Shown piece by piece: positions 9,259 to 18,320 of a stretch of DNA of 55,614 nt. The notes below the pieces were generated by a model. It saw only the letters and a list, made by a program, of their open reading frames with translations, was not told the DNA's origin and did no database searches. Origin of the DNA: Thermoprotei archaeon (lineage in GTDB: Archaea > Thermoproteota > Thermoprotei > Thermoproteales > B15-G16); assembly GCA_003649205.1 (NCBI GenBank), contig QMRC01000012.1:1-55614 (forward strand), in the 5' to 3' direction. A program made the translations under genes and the position numbers. Every line of letters begins with the position of its first letter. The stretch's first letter is position 1.

Positions 9259-9318
9259 CTACAACACCACGAAAAGACCTAGAGCCTAACCTCCTTAAAA
9301 GAAATACCTACATAATGT

Positions 9319-9365
9319 TCAGCTAGGGGGCTTCCTCACTGCTCAGAGCTGCAATGGATCATCAC
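9319..9365 (-). ncRNA. C/D box guide RNA (minus strand)
   Basis: Read on the minus strand the order is: box C GTGATGA, 12-nt guide TCCATTGCAGCT, box D' CTGA, 3-nt spacer, box C' GTGAGGA, 10-nt guide AGCCCCCTAG, box D CTGA. This is the standard archaeal C/D sRNA that directs 2'-O-methylation with L7Ae, Nop5 and fibrillarin. The D' guide can pair with GCUxCAAUGG-type sequence of 16S rRNA near E. coli 1230-1240 (from memory), placing the methyl on the base opposite the fifth guide position. It lies in the gap between the Trm112-like and CobY genes. Confidence 0.8.
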
Positions 9366-9434
9366 TAACACGATTAACTTAGAAACTCACCAAAATAACT
9401 TTAACTACAGTCACAAGATATTGAGTACGAAGAG

Positions 9435-9483
9435 ATGATGAACCACGCAGGGACGGAATAGTGAAGAAGATTCTGAGTACTGA
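9435..9483 (+). ncRNA. C/D box guide RNA, candidate tRNA-Leu(CAG) C34 guide
   Basis: The order is: box C ATGATGA, 12-nt guide ACCACGCAGGGA, box D' CGGA, 3-nt spacer, box C' GTGAAGA, 12-nt guide AGATTCTGAGTA, box D CTGA; 49 nt in all. The D guide is complementary to UACUCAGAAUCU, which reads as an anticodon loop CUCAGAA with flanking stem bases. The fifth base from box D falls on C34 of a tRNA-Leu with anticodon CAG. Archaeal sRNAs for wobble-base methylation are known. The tRNA itself is not in the window, so the target is inferred. The D' target is unknown. Confidence 0.85.
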
Positions 9484-9554
9484 CTTGCCCTACTTCCCTC
9501 CTCTACTTGCTACATCTACATTCAGGTTTAAACCTAGTTCTTAGAAACTATATG

Positions 9555-11141
9555 TTAAACTGGATAGGCTCCACATACTCGACAGTAGGTAAAGCCCTTG
9601 GGGATTCTAGCTCTGCACTGAGGACATTCCTTACCTACTCCCCCTATGTCCTTAGGAGGACCAAATATACTTCGAAATACTCGGTAGTAGTAAAGCTGCT
9701 CTTTATCTCTAATGACTACCGAGTCCTTCTCCATTATCTTGCATATTGATTCCTGAAATTCCTGATCATCAATCACCTCATCAAAGTACTTGGTTAGTAC
9801 ATTTGTTCCAGCTCCTTCCTCTATAGGGCTTTTAATTCTCCATACGATCTCCTGAGGTAGTACATCTTCGAAAGCTTTCCTCAATATCCATTTACCCCAT
9901 GTAACTCCTCTCTCCTCTCTAACCCTATGCTCAGGTTTAATTAGCATAGCGAAGTACCTAATCCTCTTGTCTAGGTATGGAGTCTTCACCTCAATACCTA
10001 TATGATTACCTAGGGTGATAGAAGAGAAGTTCATAGCTGCCCACAGTACTCTAAGCTCTAGTTCCCTCCTCTCTTCATCCATTCCACATAGGTAGCTGTA
10101 CCCAGCAAATAATTCATCTGCACCATCACCAGTCATTATGCTACTGAAACCTAAGCTCTTAGCTCTTGTCAAACCCAAATATATGACAACGTCGTTCCGT
10201 ACCTGCATAGGATCAAACGTCCTCATAATCTCTATTACGCGAGGTATGTGTCTCAATACCTCATCGATGCTGACCTCGATGATATGGTGTTCCATGTTAA
10301 GGAACTTAGCCATTAAAGAGGCGTACTCACGATCTTTTGCACAGTTACTTTTCACAAGTACTGTTATAGCCTCTACTTTCGTTAGTTTAGATGCTAGGTA
10401 AGCCACTACACTTGAATCAAGACCTCCCGAAAGTAGTACGGCCTCACCTAGATTCCTCCTAACAGCTTCTGCTAGCAATTTGCGAAGTTCTTCGCAAATC
10501 CAGGAAAAAGATGCTCTCTGTATTTGTTCTCTTTCAGAGAGGAACTTCTCACATACGCTAATATCCTCTGGTCTATTGACATTCATAGCTAGACCTTCAT
10601 GAGCTATGACTAGGTACTCTTCATCTAACTCTTCTTCTCTCAGCTTGCTACCATCGATCAGATTTATACCTGAAGGAACTACACTCCTCTCACCAACTTT
10701 AAATACATAGCTCGGTTTTAAGCCTAGAAGTTCGTACACATAGGTAGGGATCATCACAGCTAAGGAACTCCTTCCACACTTCTCATATCTCTCAACTATG
10801 AAGTCTATCAATGAAGGAGTTATCAAGGGGAGATCAGCTGATACAACTAAGTACACTTCAGGTCCTAGATTTCGAATAGCATACCTAATATCCTCAACGA
10901 AGCCAGCACCTGGACTCTCCATGACCTTTACTCTCGGTAACTTCATTTCCTTAACTACCCTAGTTGTCTTGGGGGTGTATCTGCTTGTAAGGACTATCAC
11001 CTCCTCAACGCTTCTAGCCTTAATAAGAGCATTCAGCACTAGCTTAATCATTGGCTCTCCTCTAATCTTTACAAGTGGTTTCTCATCTATACCCATTCTA
11101 GTCCCCTTACCTCCTGCCATGACTAAAGCCTTAACCTTCAC
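9555..11141 (-). CDS. CobY-like guanylyltransferase fused to an asparagine-synthase-like domain and a zinc ribbon
   Basis: This is a 528-residue fusion. Residues 1-205 form a nucleotidyltransferase (VMAGGKGTRMG, then VSADLPLITP) matching CobY, which makes adenosylcobinamide-GDP from GTP. From about residue 215 comes an ATP-pyrophosphatase of the asparagine synthase type with LLSGGLDSS and MTGDGADELFAGY. The N-terminal glutaminase of asparagine synthase is absent. The last 35 residues hold a zinc ribbon (CPQCRARIPKGFTYCRVC). The gene overlaps cobS by 4 bases in the order cobT-cobS-this gene, which supports the cobalamin role. The amidating or adenylating task of the second domain is unknown. 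Confidence 0.85.
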   Translation of the reverse strand: MKVKALVMAGGKGTRMGIDEKPLVKIRGEPMIKLVLNALIKARSVEEVIVLTSRYTPKTTRVVKEMKLPRVKVMESPGAGFVEDIRYAIRNLGPEVYLVVSADLPLITPSLIDFIVERYEKCGRSSLAVMIPTYVYELLGLKPSYVFKVGERSVVPSGINLIDGSKLREEELDEEYLVIAHEGLAMNVNRPEDISVCEKFLSEREQIQRASFSWICEELRKLLAEAVRRNLGEAVLLSGGLDSSVVAYLASKLTKVEAITVLVKSNCAKDREYASLMAKFLNMEHHIIEVSIDEVLRHIPRVIEIMRTFDPMQVRNDVVIYLGLTRAKSLGFSSIMTGDGADELFAGYSYLCGMDEERRELELRVLWAAMNFSSITLGNHIGIEVKTPYLDKRIRYFAMLIKPEHRVREERGVTWGKWILRKAFEDVLPQEIVWRIKSPIEEGAGTNVLTKYFDEVIDDQEFQESICKIMEKDSVVIRDKEQLYYYRVFRSIFGPPKDIGGVGKECPQCRARIPKGFTYCRVCGAYPV

Positions 11142-11938
11142 CCAAGAACACCCTCCATTACAAGAAGTGCTGTCATTCTAGAAATCTCATTTATTGCACC
11201 AAGCACATCCCCTGTAACATAGCCGAGGACCTTATGCGCAATACACACTATGAGGAGAGCTGTAAACCATGCGGTTGATATCAGGTATATCGAGTTCAGG
11301 ATGCCTACTAGGGGAAATGTCAATACGATACTCAGTACTAGTGAGGTCAGGAGCTTAATCATGCCTCGACTTCTCATGTATTCTATAAAGAGGTGGCCAG
11401 TACCTTCGGATAGAGATTTCCCGTGATAAGCACCTATGATTATGGAGAACTTAGCCATTACCTCAGATGCCGCTAAGAAGTGTGTTAGACCTTTAGACAT
11501 GAGATCAGCCATGACAATACCTGTTACAGTGAATACGAGTACCACCAAGGCAAGACCACCAACTCCTACTCGTTCGTCTCTCATAGCCTTCAGCTTCTTC
11601 TCAGCAGGACCTACACAGAGAAGAGCGTCTCCAAAGTCAGCAAGCCCATCTACATGGTAAAGGCCTGTTATCACGTAGATGAAGCCTAGCGTGAGAAAGC
11701 CCACTATTGTAGGGTTAAAGAACTTCAAGAGGCAGTACGCTATAATTGTAGCTGATGCACCTATGAGGAATCCTATCAGAGGTGATAAGTATGCGAACTT
11801 AGCTGCGTAGACTATGGTATCCTCATCCATGCCTAGGGGTATTGCGGTGAAGAATGATATGAGGCTCTTCAAGCCCTTTACCAGTTCACGTACTGACGCG
11901 AGTTTCCTAGATTTGTCCTCTTTTAAGGAGAAGTTCAT
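11138..11938 (-). CDS. cobS: Adenosylcobinamide-GDP ribazoletransferase (cobalamin synthase)
   Basis: This 266-residue integral membrane protein has five to seven hydrophobic stretches. The CobS signature YHVDGLADFGDAL is followed by KKLKAMRDERVGVGG, the metal-binding Asp-rich site and its partner helix. It joins adenosylcobinamide-GDP to alpha-ribazole (or its phosphate) at the membrane in the last steps of cobalamin assembly. The gene overlaps cobT upstream by 32 bases and the CobY fusion gene downstream by 4 bases, so the three form one translationally coupled unit. Length is normal for the family. Confidence 0.93.
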   Translation of the reverse strand: MNFSLKEDKSRKLASVRELVKGLKSLISFFTAIPLGMDEDTIVYAAKFAYLSPLIGFLIGASATIIAYCLLKFFNPTIVGFLTLGFIYVITGLYHVDGLADFGDALLCVGPAEKKLKAMRDERVGVGGLALVVLVFTVTGIVMADLMSKGLTHFLAASEVMAKFSIIIGAYHGKSLSEGTGHLFIEYMRSRGMIKLLTSLVLSIVLTFPLVGILNSIYLISTAWFTALLIVCIAHKVLGYVTGDVLGAINEISRMTALLVMEGVLG

Positions 11939-13025
11939 AGTTTTTCTCCACCTCTCTCACAACATCATCAACTGTTATCCCTCCTCTGGTCTTGGCTATA
12001 GCAGATATAACAGCACCACCAGCTCCAACCCCTTCCTTGACAGCTCCTCTTTCATAGGCTCTAAGACCATCAAATCTAGATTTACTAAAGTCTATGTTAG
12101 CAGCTAGTATCGGTACATCAGCTATCTGCTCCACAAGACCCTTTATGTCCGATGTTTTATCATGGACTATCCACCTCGTAGTCCCTATAGCTATATTCTC
12201 AACGACACTTTCATCAAGTTCCTTAACGATCTTCAGTATTGCACACATTTGAGTACCTCCAGCCATTAGTACAGGTATTCTCTTAGCAGCTCCTACTACT
12301 ATTCCAGCAAAGGCAGGCATCACGGGGTCACCAACGAGAGAGATCGCCTTTAGGGGGTTGTTCCCTAGCTGACCAAAGGATACCCCAGCTGCTTTGAGAG
12401 CTTGCTCAACAACCCTAATCTTTAGATCGTGAGGATTGTGAGGCATACTACTACTCACCTTTCCTCTTGCATTAACTCCAAGCGCTAAAAGTACTGCTAG
12501 AGCTGTAGTGGTACCTCCTGGAATGCTCTCTCCCACAACTAGGTAGTCGGCTATCATGGAGAGCTGTTCTCCAAGGACCTTCGCTTTAAGAAATACTTCC
12601 TCAACATTTACCACAGCGCTTCCACTTCTTATGTCCTTACCGGGAAAACCGCCTAGACTTATGAAGGGGACTTGAGGCTTTATCCTAGCTCCAGCATCAA
12701 CCACGAGAACTGGTATGTGTGCAAGTCTTAGCGCAGATAGAGTTATTATAGCTGGAGTTGGTATACCCTCAGGGGTTACTGGAACTGTATCTATGCACTT
12801 ACATCTTCCCAAAATGAGAAGCTCTACATCAGCAGCGGGGGTGTACTCCGTTAATTCAGGTGTCTTACCTGCAGCAGAAATACCTGGAATCTTAGCTGTA
12901 TCAGTCGTTCCTATGACACATACAAATACTGGCTTCTTACCTGTGATCTTCTCCAGAAACTCCCTACCTCTCTCCTCCTCATGAAATAGCATGATACCAG
13001 TAAGCTCCTTAGGATGCATAGTCAA
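11907..13025 (-). CDS. cobT: Nicotinate-nucleotide-dependent phosphoribosyltransferase, archaeal CobT type
   Basis: This 372-residue protein belongs to the archaeal CobT (UPF0284) branch, which activates the lower-ligand base by making alpha-ribazole phosphate. Typical segments are GESIPGGTTTALAVLLALG, SSMPHNPHD near the middle, FGQLGNNPLKAISLVGDP and VLMAGGTQMCA. The first gene of a cobT-cobS-cobY unit, it is preceded by about 315 bases without a gene. Length and motifs look complete. Confidence 0.9.
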   Translation of the reverse strand: MTMHPKELTGIMLFHEEERGREFLEKITGKKPVFVCVIGTTDTAKIPGISAAGKTPELTEYTPAADVELLILGRCKCIDTVPVTPEGIPTPAIITLSALRLAHIPVLVVDAGARIKPQVPFISLGGFPGKDIRSGSAVVNVEEVFLKAKVLGEQLSMIADYLVVGESIPGGTTTALAVLLALGVNARGKVSSSMPHNPHDLKIRVVEQALKAAGVSFGQLGNNPLKAISLVGDPVMPAFAGIVVGAAKRIPVLMAGGTQMCAILKIVKELDESVVENIAIGTTRWIVHDKTSDIKGLVEQIADVPILAANIDFSKSRFDGLRAYERGAVKEGVGAGGAVISAIAKTRGGITVDDVVREVEKNYELLLKRGQI

Positions 13026-13340
13026 CTACCTCTGAGAAAGTGAGTAATTTCTCAAGCTTATGTACATTCATGACTTTAGCCTCTACTCTAAGAACAATTA
13101 CATCAGAAAGAACATTACCAACTTCATACTTCATTAAGAGGCTACAACTACGCTCTCAGATAAAGTAGCTTATTGTAAGGGATGTACTCTAGGTTTAGCT
13201 TGTGATGTATTACAGTGATCATGAGATACCTCCTACAGCGTGACCTCGCGATTGAGAGCACATACCAGTCATCACTATGAGGATATTTAATAGGTGATAA
13301 AGCACTGATTTTACCCTCCACTAAGGTAGATATCAAAACA
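13026..13340. other. Gap between cobT and cobZ without a gene
   Basis: About 315 bases hold no convincing coding frame. An 89-codon minus-strand frame at 13148-13417 overlaps the end of the cobZ-like gene and lacks coding character. A C/D-like motif near 13269 was examined and rejected. This is where the cobT promoter should lie, but I see no clear TATA box or riboswitch fold. Confidence 0.5.
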
Positions 13341-13844
13341 CTAGTACGGTTTCCATAGACCTTTTTGTCTGGCTTCTCTAAGGGCCCTAGTGTACATGTT
13401 AGAGGAGGCACCAGCAATGAGTCCTCCTATAGCATCATTGGTGAAGGGACCTAGCTCCTTGAGTATACCTGGCTTTCTCTGGTCGAAACGTATGAACTCA
13501 AATACTCCTTTAGTTCCTGCAATATAGCTTGCTAAAGCCATACCTAAGAGCTCATCTACTACTAAACCGGGACCTCTTTCATACCTCTCTCTGCTTAGTC
13601 CAGGTATTCTACCCTCTCTCGCATCTTCCTCGAGGCGAAAACATGCTACCACTAGGCATGCAACATTTACATCCCATAGAATTTCTTCAAGTTCTTCTCT
13701 GAGTAGCTTCTCAGCTTTCTCTCTTGTTTCCACACCTGGATGTGGAACAAATAGCTCAAGAGCTGTATTGATGAGATCCTCTAACCTTATACCTCTCTCC
13801 TCAAGCCATTTAAGTAGAGGGGGCTTCTCAGACAAGTACAACAC
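13341..13844 (-). CDS. cobZ: Alpha-ribazole phosphatase, CobZ type (PgpA-like fold)
   Basis: This 167-residue protein resembles the PgpA/CobZ family: LELFVPHPGVETREKAE near the N-terminus, GPGLVVDELLGMALASY in the middle and GPFTNDAIGGLIAGASSN near the end. Archaeal CobZ removes the phosphate from alpha-ribazole-5'-phosphate or adenosylcobalamin-5'-phosphate. Its position just upstream of cobT-cobS-cobY on the same strand favours CobZ over a phospholipid phosphatase. There are no membrane segments, unlike true PgpA. The start is GTG. Confidence 0.75.
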   Translation of the reverse strand: MLYLSEKPPLLKWLEERGIRLEDLINTALELFVPHPGVETREKAEKLLREELEEILWDVNVACLVVACFRLEEDAREGRIPGLSRERYERGPGLVVDELLGMALASYIAGTKGVFEFIRFDQRKPGILKELGPFTNDAIGGLIAGASSNMYTRALREARQKGLWKPY

Positions 13845-14443
13845 CCACTAGGCTTATGAGGACTATAATTATAACGCTTCCGTTGGTAATACAGTAATCG
13901 TGAGCACAGTAGATGCTTCAATACCTTGCTTGAGGTAGTCCTAAGACCCATGTAACTGATCGGTTAGCACTCTACGCTCTTCATCTATAGTTACATTATT
14001 TTGTTTCTAACTTTGAGCAAATATTGAAGCTTGCTTTTCTGGAACTCCGTTCTCTTAAGTAACTCACAATTATAATTCTTCATCGCTGTTGATGGATAAA
14101 ATTCTTAAGGTGCGGGATATCTCACTCATCCTAATAACTTATAGTAGCATTAGGAGGTATCTAAGGTACTATCTTTGGAGTGATGAAGCAGTCGGACGGT
14201 GATTGATGATCGATACGACTCGTTCTGATTAGCTCTTCAATTCAGGAGAAGTCTTTTTAGAGCTAGTTTAGTGCTCTCCAAGAAATTTGGGGTCAAAACT
14301 GGAGAGGAAAAGGTATTGTACTAACTACCTGTGAAGTAAGCTATTCACAGGTCTTCCAAGGTATTGCTTTATAGATTTCCTACCAATGTCATCATCAATT
14401 TACTCATTATATTCACCACACACTCTTTCTCCAGCTACTATAC
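13845..14443. other. Long gap with one candidate guide RNA and no gene
   Basis: No intact gene is visible on either strand. The one structured element is the candidate C/D RNA at 14180-14228. The region is A/T-rich with short frames broken by stops. Just to its right begins a stretch with frame-shifted coding character that is listed separately. Confidence 0.45.
14180..14228 (+). ncRNA. Possible C/D box guide RNA (weaker motifs)
   Basis: The 49-nt layout is the same as in the clear examples: box C GTGATGA, 12-nt guide AGCAGTCGGACG, D' GTGA (one mismatch), 3-nt spacer, C' ATGATCG (degenerate), 12-nt guide ATACGACTCGTT, box D CTGA. D' and C' boxes are often degenerate in archaea, so the spacing argues in favour. 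I could not match either guide to a known rRNA or tRNA site. Confidence 0.45.
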
Positions 14444-14765
14444 CACACTAGGAATCTTGATGACGTATCAGTTATGACCTTCACGTCTAAGAGACTACAT
14501 TACGTTGTCCAGTTAACAAGAAGAGAAAGTTAACAGAGGAGGGATACCTGAAGCTCAAGAGATGCTACGTAATAACTAGTGACTTGTTGAAACATGGTAA
14601 ATTAAAATGATCGTACTACCCCCATTACTGAGAACTAAAAACAGATGAATTGTTGAGAAGAATCGATAGTACTCACGTGTAAAATACTTTGAAGAGGTTA
14701 GGTACAGTCTCTACGCTAAATCGATACTACTAGCTCTCGTTAGGAGCAGTAGAATAAGGGTATAG
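14444..14765 (+). pseudogene. Decayed coding remnant, possibly a transposase
   Basis: Three consecutive segments read like protein but in different frames: about 14444-14530 (LDDVSVMTFTSKRLHYVVQL), 14520-14610 (EEGYLKLKRCYVITSDLL) and 14630-14765 (ELKTDELLRRIDSTHV, then after one frame change KYFEEVRYSLYAKSILLAL). Each ends in a stop. Removing a few single-base shifts would join them into one chain of about 105 residues. The tail resembles the C-terminal end of some archaeal transposases, but I cannot name a family. It abuts the 3' end of the convergent PaREP1-like gene. Confidence 0.35.
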
Positions 14766-14768
14766 GGA

Positions 14769-15203
14769 TCAAGTACTCTCAATTACCTTAACAACATCGT
14801 CTACGTACTTCTTAGCTTTCTCCAATTCATCCTCAACATCCTCAATATCGATAATACCCTCATAGAAGACCAATTCATGAAGATTCCTCTCTCTAGCACA
14901 GTACCTATCCCTAAAACCATACTCAGCAATCTTCACATTACGTCTCTCTAATTCTCTAAGCAATCTCCTCCTCTCCCAATGGCTAGATGGAACCTTACCC
15001 ATGAACTTCAGTACAAGCGCATTTGATGCCTGAACAACAGCATTCCAAGCCTTCTCAGCGGCATCCCTAATAGCCATGACATTACCTTCCCTAGTACCTT
15101 TTTGAAACTCCTCAATAGCCTCCTCAATGAACTTCCTTGCATCAGATATGTACACTCTAATCCTGGTATTTACATCAACTGAAGTACACACAGGCAACAC
15201 CAC
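14769..15203 (-). CDS. PaREP1/HEPN-like helical protein
   Basis: This 144-residue all-helical protein has the layout of PaREP1-type proteins: an N-terminal helix (ARKFIEEAIEEFQKG), a second with AIRDAAEKAWNAVVQASNAL, and a third carrying SSHWERRRLLRELER. These families are HEPN-like. No RxxxxH nuclease motif is evident, so catalytic activity is not supported. The start is GTG at 15203 but a later start is possible. It is divergent from EF-2 across a short gap. Function is unknown. Confidence 0.6.
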   Translation of the reverse strand: MVLPVCTSVDVNTRIRVYISDARKFIEEAIEEFQKGTREGNVMAIRDAAEKAWNAVVQASNALVLKFMGKVPSSHWERRRLLRELERRNVKIAEYGFRDRYCARERNLHELVFYEGIIDIEDVEDELEKAKKYVDDVVKVIEST

Positions 15204-15368
15204 ATAGGTATAGGATCTCGTATGAAATAACCTTGTTACTAACTCCTTAATAGTGATTTGTCCGAGTGAGCACCATGAACATGGATCTACTGGAGGTAGA
15301 TGAGTACCGATACAAGTAACAAAACATATAAACTGAGTGGAGTAAAGCGTGAAACGAGGTTACTAACC

Positions 15369-17585
15369 ATGGTTAGAATTATTGAGAAGAGAATTAGCGA
15401 GATGCTTGACATTGTGAAGAACCCGAAGCAGGTACGAAACGTAGGTACGCTAGCTCACGTCGATCATGGTAAGACAACGACAATGGATAGTCTACTCATG
15501 GGTGCTGGTCTGCTTTCACCTAAGGTTGCTGGTAAGGCCCTTGCACTAGACTACGTAGAGATTGAGCAGCTGAGGCAAATGACCATTAAGGCAGCTAACG
15601 TAAGCCTGTACTACGAGTACGAGGGTAAGCCATACGTCATAAACTTCGTCGACACACCGGGGCACATAGACTTCACAGGTCACGTAACTAGGTCACTACG
15701 TGTAATGGATGGTGCTATCGTAGTTGTCGATGCTGTTGAAGGTGTCATGACCCAGACAGAGACTGTCGTTAGGCAAGCTCTCGAGGAGAGAGTTAGACCG
15801 CTACTGTACATCAATAAGGTTGATAGGTTGATTAAGGAACTCAAGCTATCTCCAAGTGAGATTCAGCAGAGATTCATTCAGATAATTAAGGAGTTTAATC
15901 AGTTAATTGAGCTATATGGTGAACCGGATATCAAGGATAAGTGGAAGGTTGATCCAGCTAAGGGGCAAGTAGCTTTTGGTAGTGCTCTTCACAAGTGGGG
16001 GTTAACGATACCCCAAGCTCAGAGACTTGGTTTTAAGTTCTCTAACATAGTTGATGCTTATGAGAAGGGTTATGTAGATGAGCTAGCTCAGGAGATACCT
16101 CTGTACAAGGCTATTCTAGAGATGATTATTCAGCATGTACCTGACCCAGCAACGGCACAAAAGTACAGGATACCGAAGCTATGGAAGGGTAAGCTAGATA
16201 GTGAGATTGGTAAGGCGCTTCTCGAGTGTGATGCTAATGGACCAACGGTAATCTGTATTAGCAAGGTGACAGTGGATCCACATGCTGGCTTAGTTGCTAC
16301 AGGTAGAATATTCTCAGGTACCGTTAGGCCAGGTGATGAGGTTTACCTAGTATCCGCAAAGACTACAAGGAGAGTGCTACAGGTATCGCTCTACATGGGT
16401 CCAACGAGACAGGTCGTAGACTACATGCCTGCAGGTAACATAGTTGCTCTCCTAGGTGTCGATGAGGCAAGAGCTGGTGAAACAATTGTTGACGCTAAGT
16501 TCAAGGATCAAGCAGCACCGTTCGAGAGACTTAGGTACGTGACTGATGCTGTAGTCACAATAGCTATTGAGCCAAAGCATAGCTCAGATCTACCTAAGCT
16601 CGTTGAAGCACTAAAGGAATTAGCTATTGAAGATCCAACACTACAGGTTAGGATAAACCCAGAGACCGGTGAATACTTGCTAAGTGGTGTTGGATTCCTA
16701 CACCTAGAAATCGCCCTATGGCTACTCAAGGAGAGGACTAAGCTAGAGTTCGTCACTTCACCACCACAGGTAAGGTATAGAGAGACCATTAGGGATGTAG
16801 GTAAGGTATTTGAAGGTAAGTCACCTAACAAGCACAATAAGCTATACATCAGTGTTGAGCCACTAGATGAGACAACTATCAAGCTCATTCAGGAAGGCAA
16901 AGTATATGACGATCAAGATACACACGAGAGAGCTAAGATACTGAGAGAGGTAGCTGGTTGGGATGCTGATGAAGCTAGAAATGTCTGGGCCGTAGATGAC
17001 TTGAATTGTAACATCATAGTTAACAAAACCGTTGGTGTACAGCACTTAAGAGAAGTCAAGGACACGATCATACAGGGCTTTAGGTGGGCTATGTCAGCAG
17101 GACCACTCTGTCAGGAACCTGTTAGAGGGGTCAAGGTAATACTACACGACGCTATAATCCATGAAGATCCAGCGCACAGAGGCCCAGCACAGATAATGCC
17201 AGCAACTAAGAACGCTATCTTCGCAAGTATGTTAACGGCAAGACCAACACTACTAGAGCCAATCCTCAAGATCGAGGTCAAGGTACCACCAGAACAGCTA
17301 GGTGGAGTACTGAACGTAATCACAAGACACAGAGGAAAGATCTTCAGCGTCGAGCAGAGCGGCTACCTAATGTTTGTTAGAGGTGAGATACCAGTTGTCG
17401 AAACATACACACTAGCAGACGAGATGAGAAGCGCAACAGCAGGTAAGGCATTCTGGTCAACACAGTTCTCGAGATGGGCCCCCGTACCAGAGAACATGTT
17501 GGTTGACCTAATAATGAAGATCAGAGAGAGGAAAGGCCTCAAGAAGGAGTTACCAAAGCCAGAAGATTTCGTACCTCCATTCTAA
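15369..17585 (+). CDS. Translation elongation factor 2 (aEF-2)
   Basis: This 738-residue GTPase translocates tRNA and mRNA on the ribosome. Visible are G1 (AHVDHGKTT), G3 (DTPGHIDF) and G4 (NKVD). Near the C-terminus [15 protein letters not shown] contains the histidine that archaea convert to diphthamide. The start at 15369 (MVRIIEKRI) is chosen because archaeal EF-2 begins MVR and GAGGT lies 8 bases upstream. An in-frame ATG at 15300 would add 23 residues but is only two to three bases from its GGAGGT box. The length then fits the family. The plus strand shifts from G/T-rich to A/C-rich along the gene. Confidence 0.97.
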   Translation: MVRIIEKRISEMLDIVKNPKQVRNVGTLAHVDHGKTTTMDSLLMGAGLLSPKVAGKALALDYVEIEQLRQMTIKAANVSLYYEYEGKPYVINFVDTPGHIDFTGHVTRSLRVMDGAIVVVDAVEGVMTQTETVVRQALEERVRPLLYINKVDRLIKELKLSPSEIQQRFIQIIKEFNQLIELYGEPDIKDKWKVDPAKGQVAFGSALHKWGLTIPQAQRLGFKFSNIVDAYEKGYVDELAQEIPLYKAILEMIIQHVPDPATAQKYRIPKLWKGKLDSEIGKALLECDANGPTVICISKVTVDPHAGLVATGRIFSGTVRPGDEVYLVSAKTTRRVLQVSLYMGPTRQVVDYMPAGNIVALLGVDEARAGETIVDAKFKDQAAPFERLRYVTDAVVTIAIEPKHSSDLPKLVEALKELAIEDPTLQVRINPETGEYLLSGVGFLHLEIALWLLKERTKLEFVTSPPQVRYRETIRDVGKVFEGKSPNKHNKLYISVEPLDETTIKLIQEGKVYDDQDTHERAKILREVAGWDADEARNVWAVDDLNCNIIVNKTVGVQHLREVKDTIIQGFRWAMSAGPLCQEPVRGVKVILHDAIIHEDPAHRGPAQIMPATKNAIFASMLTARPTLLEPILKIEVKVPPEQLGGVLNVITRHRGKIFSVEQSGYLMFVRGEIPVVETYTLADEMRSATAGKAFWSTQFSRWAPVPENMLVDLIMKIRERKGLKKELPKPEDFVPPF

Positions 17586-17688
17586 ACCCAAATTCTTCAC
17601 TTGCATTACCAATTGAGGTTCTTCACAAGTCTTTTTAACTACCACAACCAAGTTATTCACGGCATTAACACATCATGGGGGCTTCAGT

Positions 17689-18318
17689 GTGGGTAGTGGA
17701 GGTGCTCCTAGATTAACAGAAACGGAAAAAGCTATTGTGAGACTACATCAGCAAGGTCTTAAACCTAAGGAGATTGCTGAGAAGTTAGGTTGTTCAGTTA
17801 AGACGGTTTACAAAGCTCTATCCAAATACAGAAAGCTAGTTAGTATGGGTATAAGCATTGATCTAGGTACACAGCAGGTAGTCTCACAGCAACAACAGAT
17901 ACAGACCACGGTACAAACTCCACTGCAGGTACAAATACCACGAATAGCTACTCAGGACCAGGTATTGACTGCTGTAAGGGAGGTCATGGAGGGTATGATA
18001 CGTGTCTACACGACATCACTAACTAATCTACTATCGTCACTACTTAGAGATTACGAGAGAACACTTATCGATGCAATTAATGAATTGAGGAGAAGTGTAG
18101 ATAGGTTGTGCAGTGAGATCACATCACTTCACTCTACAATACAGAGTCTTAGCTCTATCCTAAGTACGGTCTCTAGCTTGAAAGCACCTGCTGTGACATC
18201 GCCTCCAGCACCAGCTGTAGCTCAGATTCCTGTGAAAGAGGTTGAAATACCTGAGTTCGTAAGAGATAATCCATGGGTTGAGATCTTGAGGACAAGAGCT
18301 AAGTATCCACAGGTATAG
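17689..18318 (+). CDS. Helix-turn-helix protein with a coiled-coil C-terminal half
   Basis: This 209-residue protein has residues 10-48 forming a homeodomain-like HTH (EIAEKLGCSVKTVYKALSKY). A Gln-rich linker follows, then residues 95-160 give a helical coiled coil (LRRSVDRLCSEITSLHSTI), a Pro/Ala linker, and a conserved-looking tail (EFVRDNPWVEILRTRAKYP). This layout suggests a DNA-binding protein that oligomerises. The GTG start follows a GGGGG box. A TTTTTAA element about 55 bases upstream may be its TATA box. The DUF72 gene starts 2 bases after the stop, so the two are co-transcribed. Specific function is unknown. Confidence 0.7.
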   Translation: MGSGGAPRLTETEKAIVRLHQQGLKPKEIAEKLGCSVKTVYKALSKYRKLVSMGISIDLGTQQVVSQQQQIQTTVQTPLQVQIPRIATQDQVLTAVREVMEGMIRVYTTSLTNLLSSLLRDYERTLIDAINELRRSVDRLCSEITSLHSTIQSLSSILSTVSSLKAPAVTSPPAPAVAQIPVKEVEIPEFVRDNPWVEILRTRAKYPQV

Positions 18319-18320
18319 CT

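Noticed and set aside
9524..9535. Perfect 12-base palindrome AGGTTTAAACCT
   Set aside because: There is no loop for a terminator hairpin, no second copy and no clear regulator; probably chance or a minor site.
9507..9749. 80-codon plus-strand frame
   Set aside because: It runs antisense into the end of the CobY-fusion gene, whose coding is well supported.
13222..13275. Possible minus-strand C/D RNA with box C GTGATGA at 13269-13275
   Set aside because: D' and D boxes both read CTCA, C' has three mismatches and the second guide is 17 nt. The geometry of the accepted set is not met.
13148..13417. 89-codon minus-strand frame near cobZ
   Set aside because: Most of its coding-like part overlaps the cobZ frame in another register and no family is recognised.
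14389..14398. TCATCAT motif that could be a minus-strand box C
   Set aside because: No D', C' or D box occurs at the required spacing to the left.
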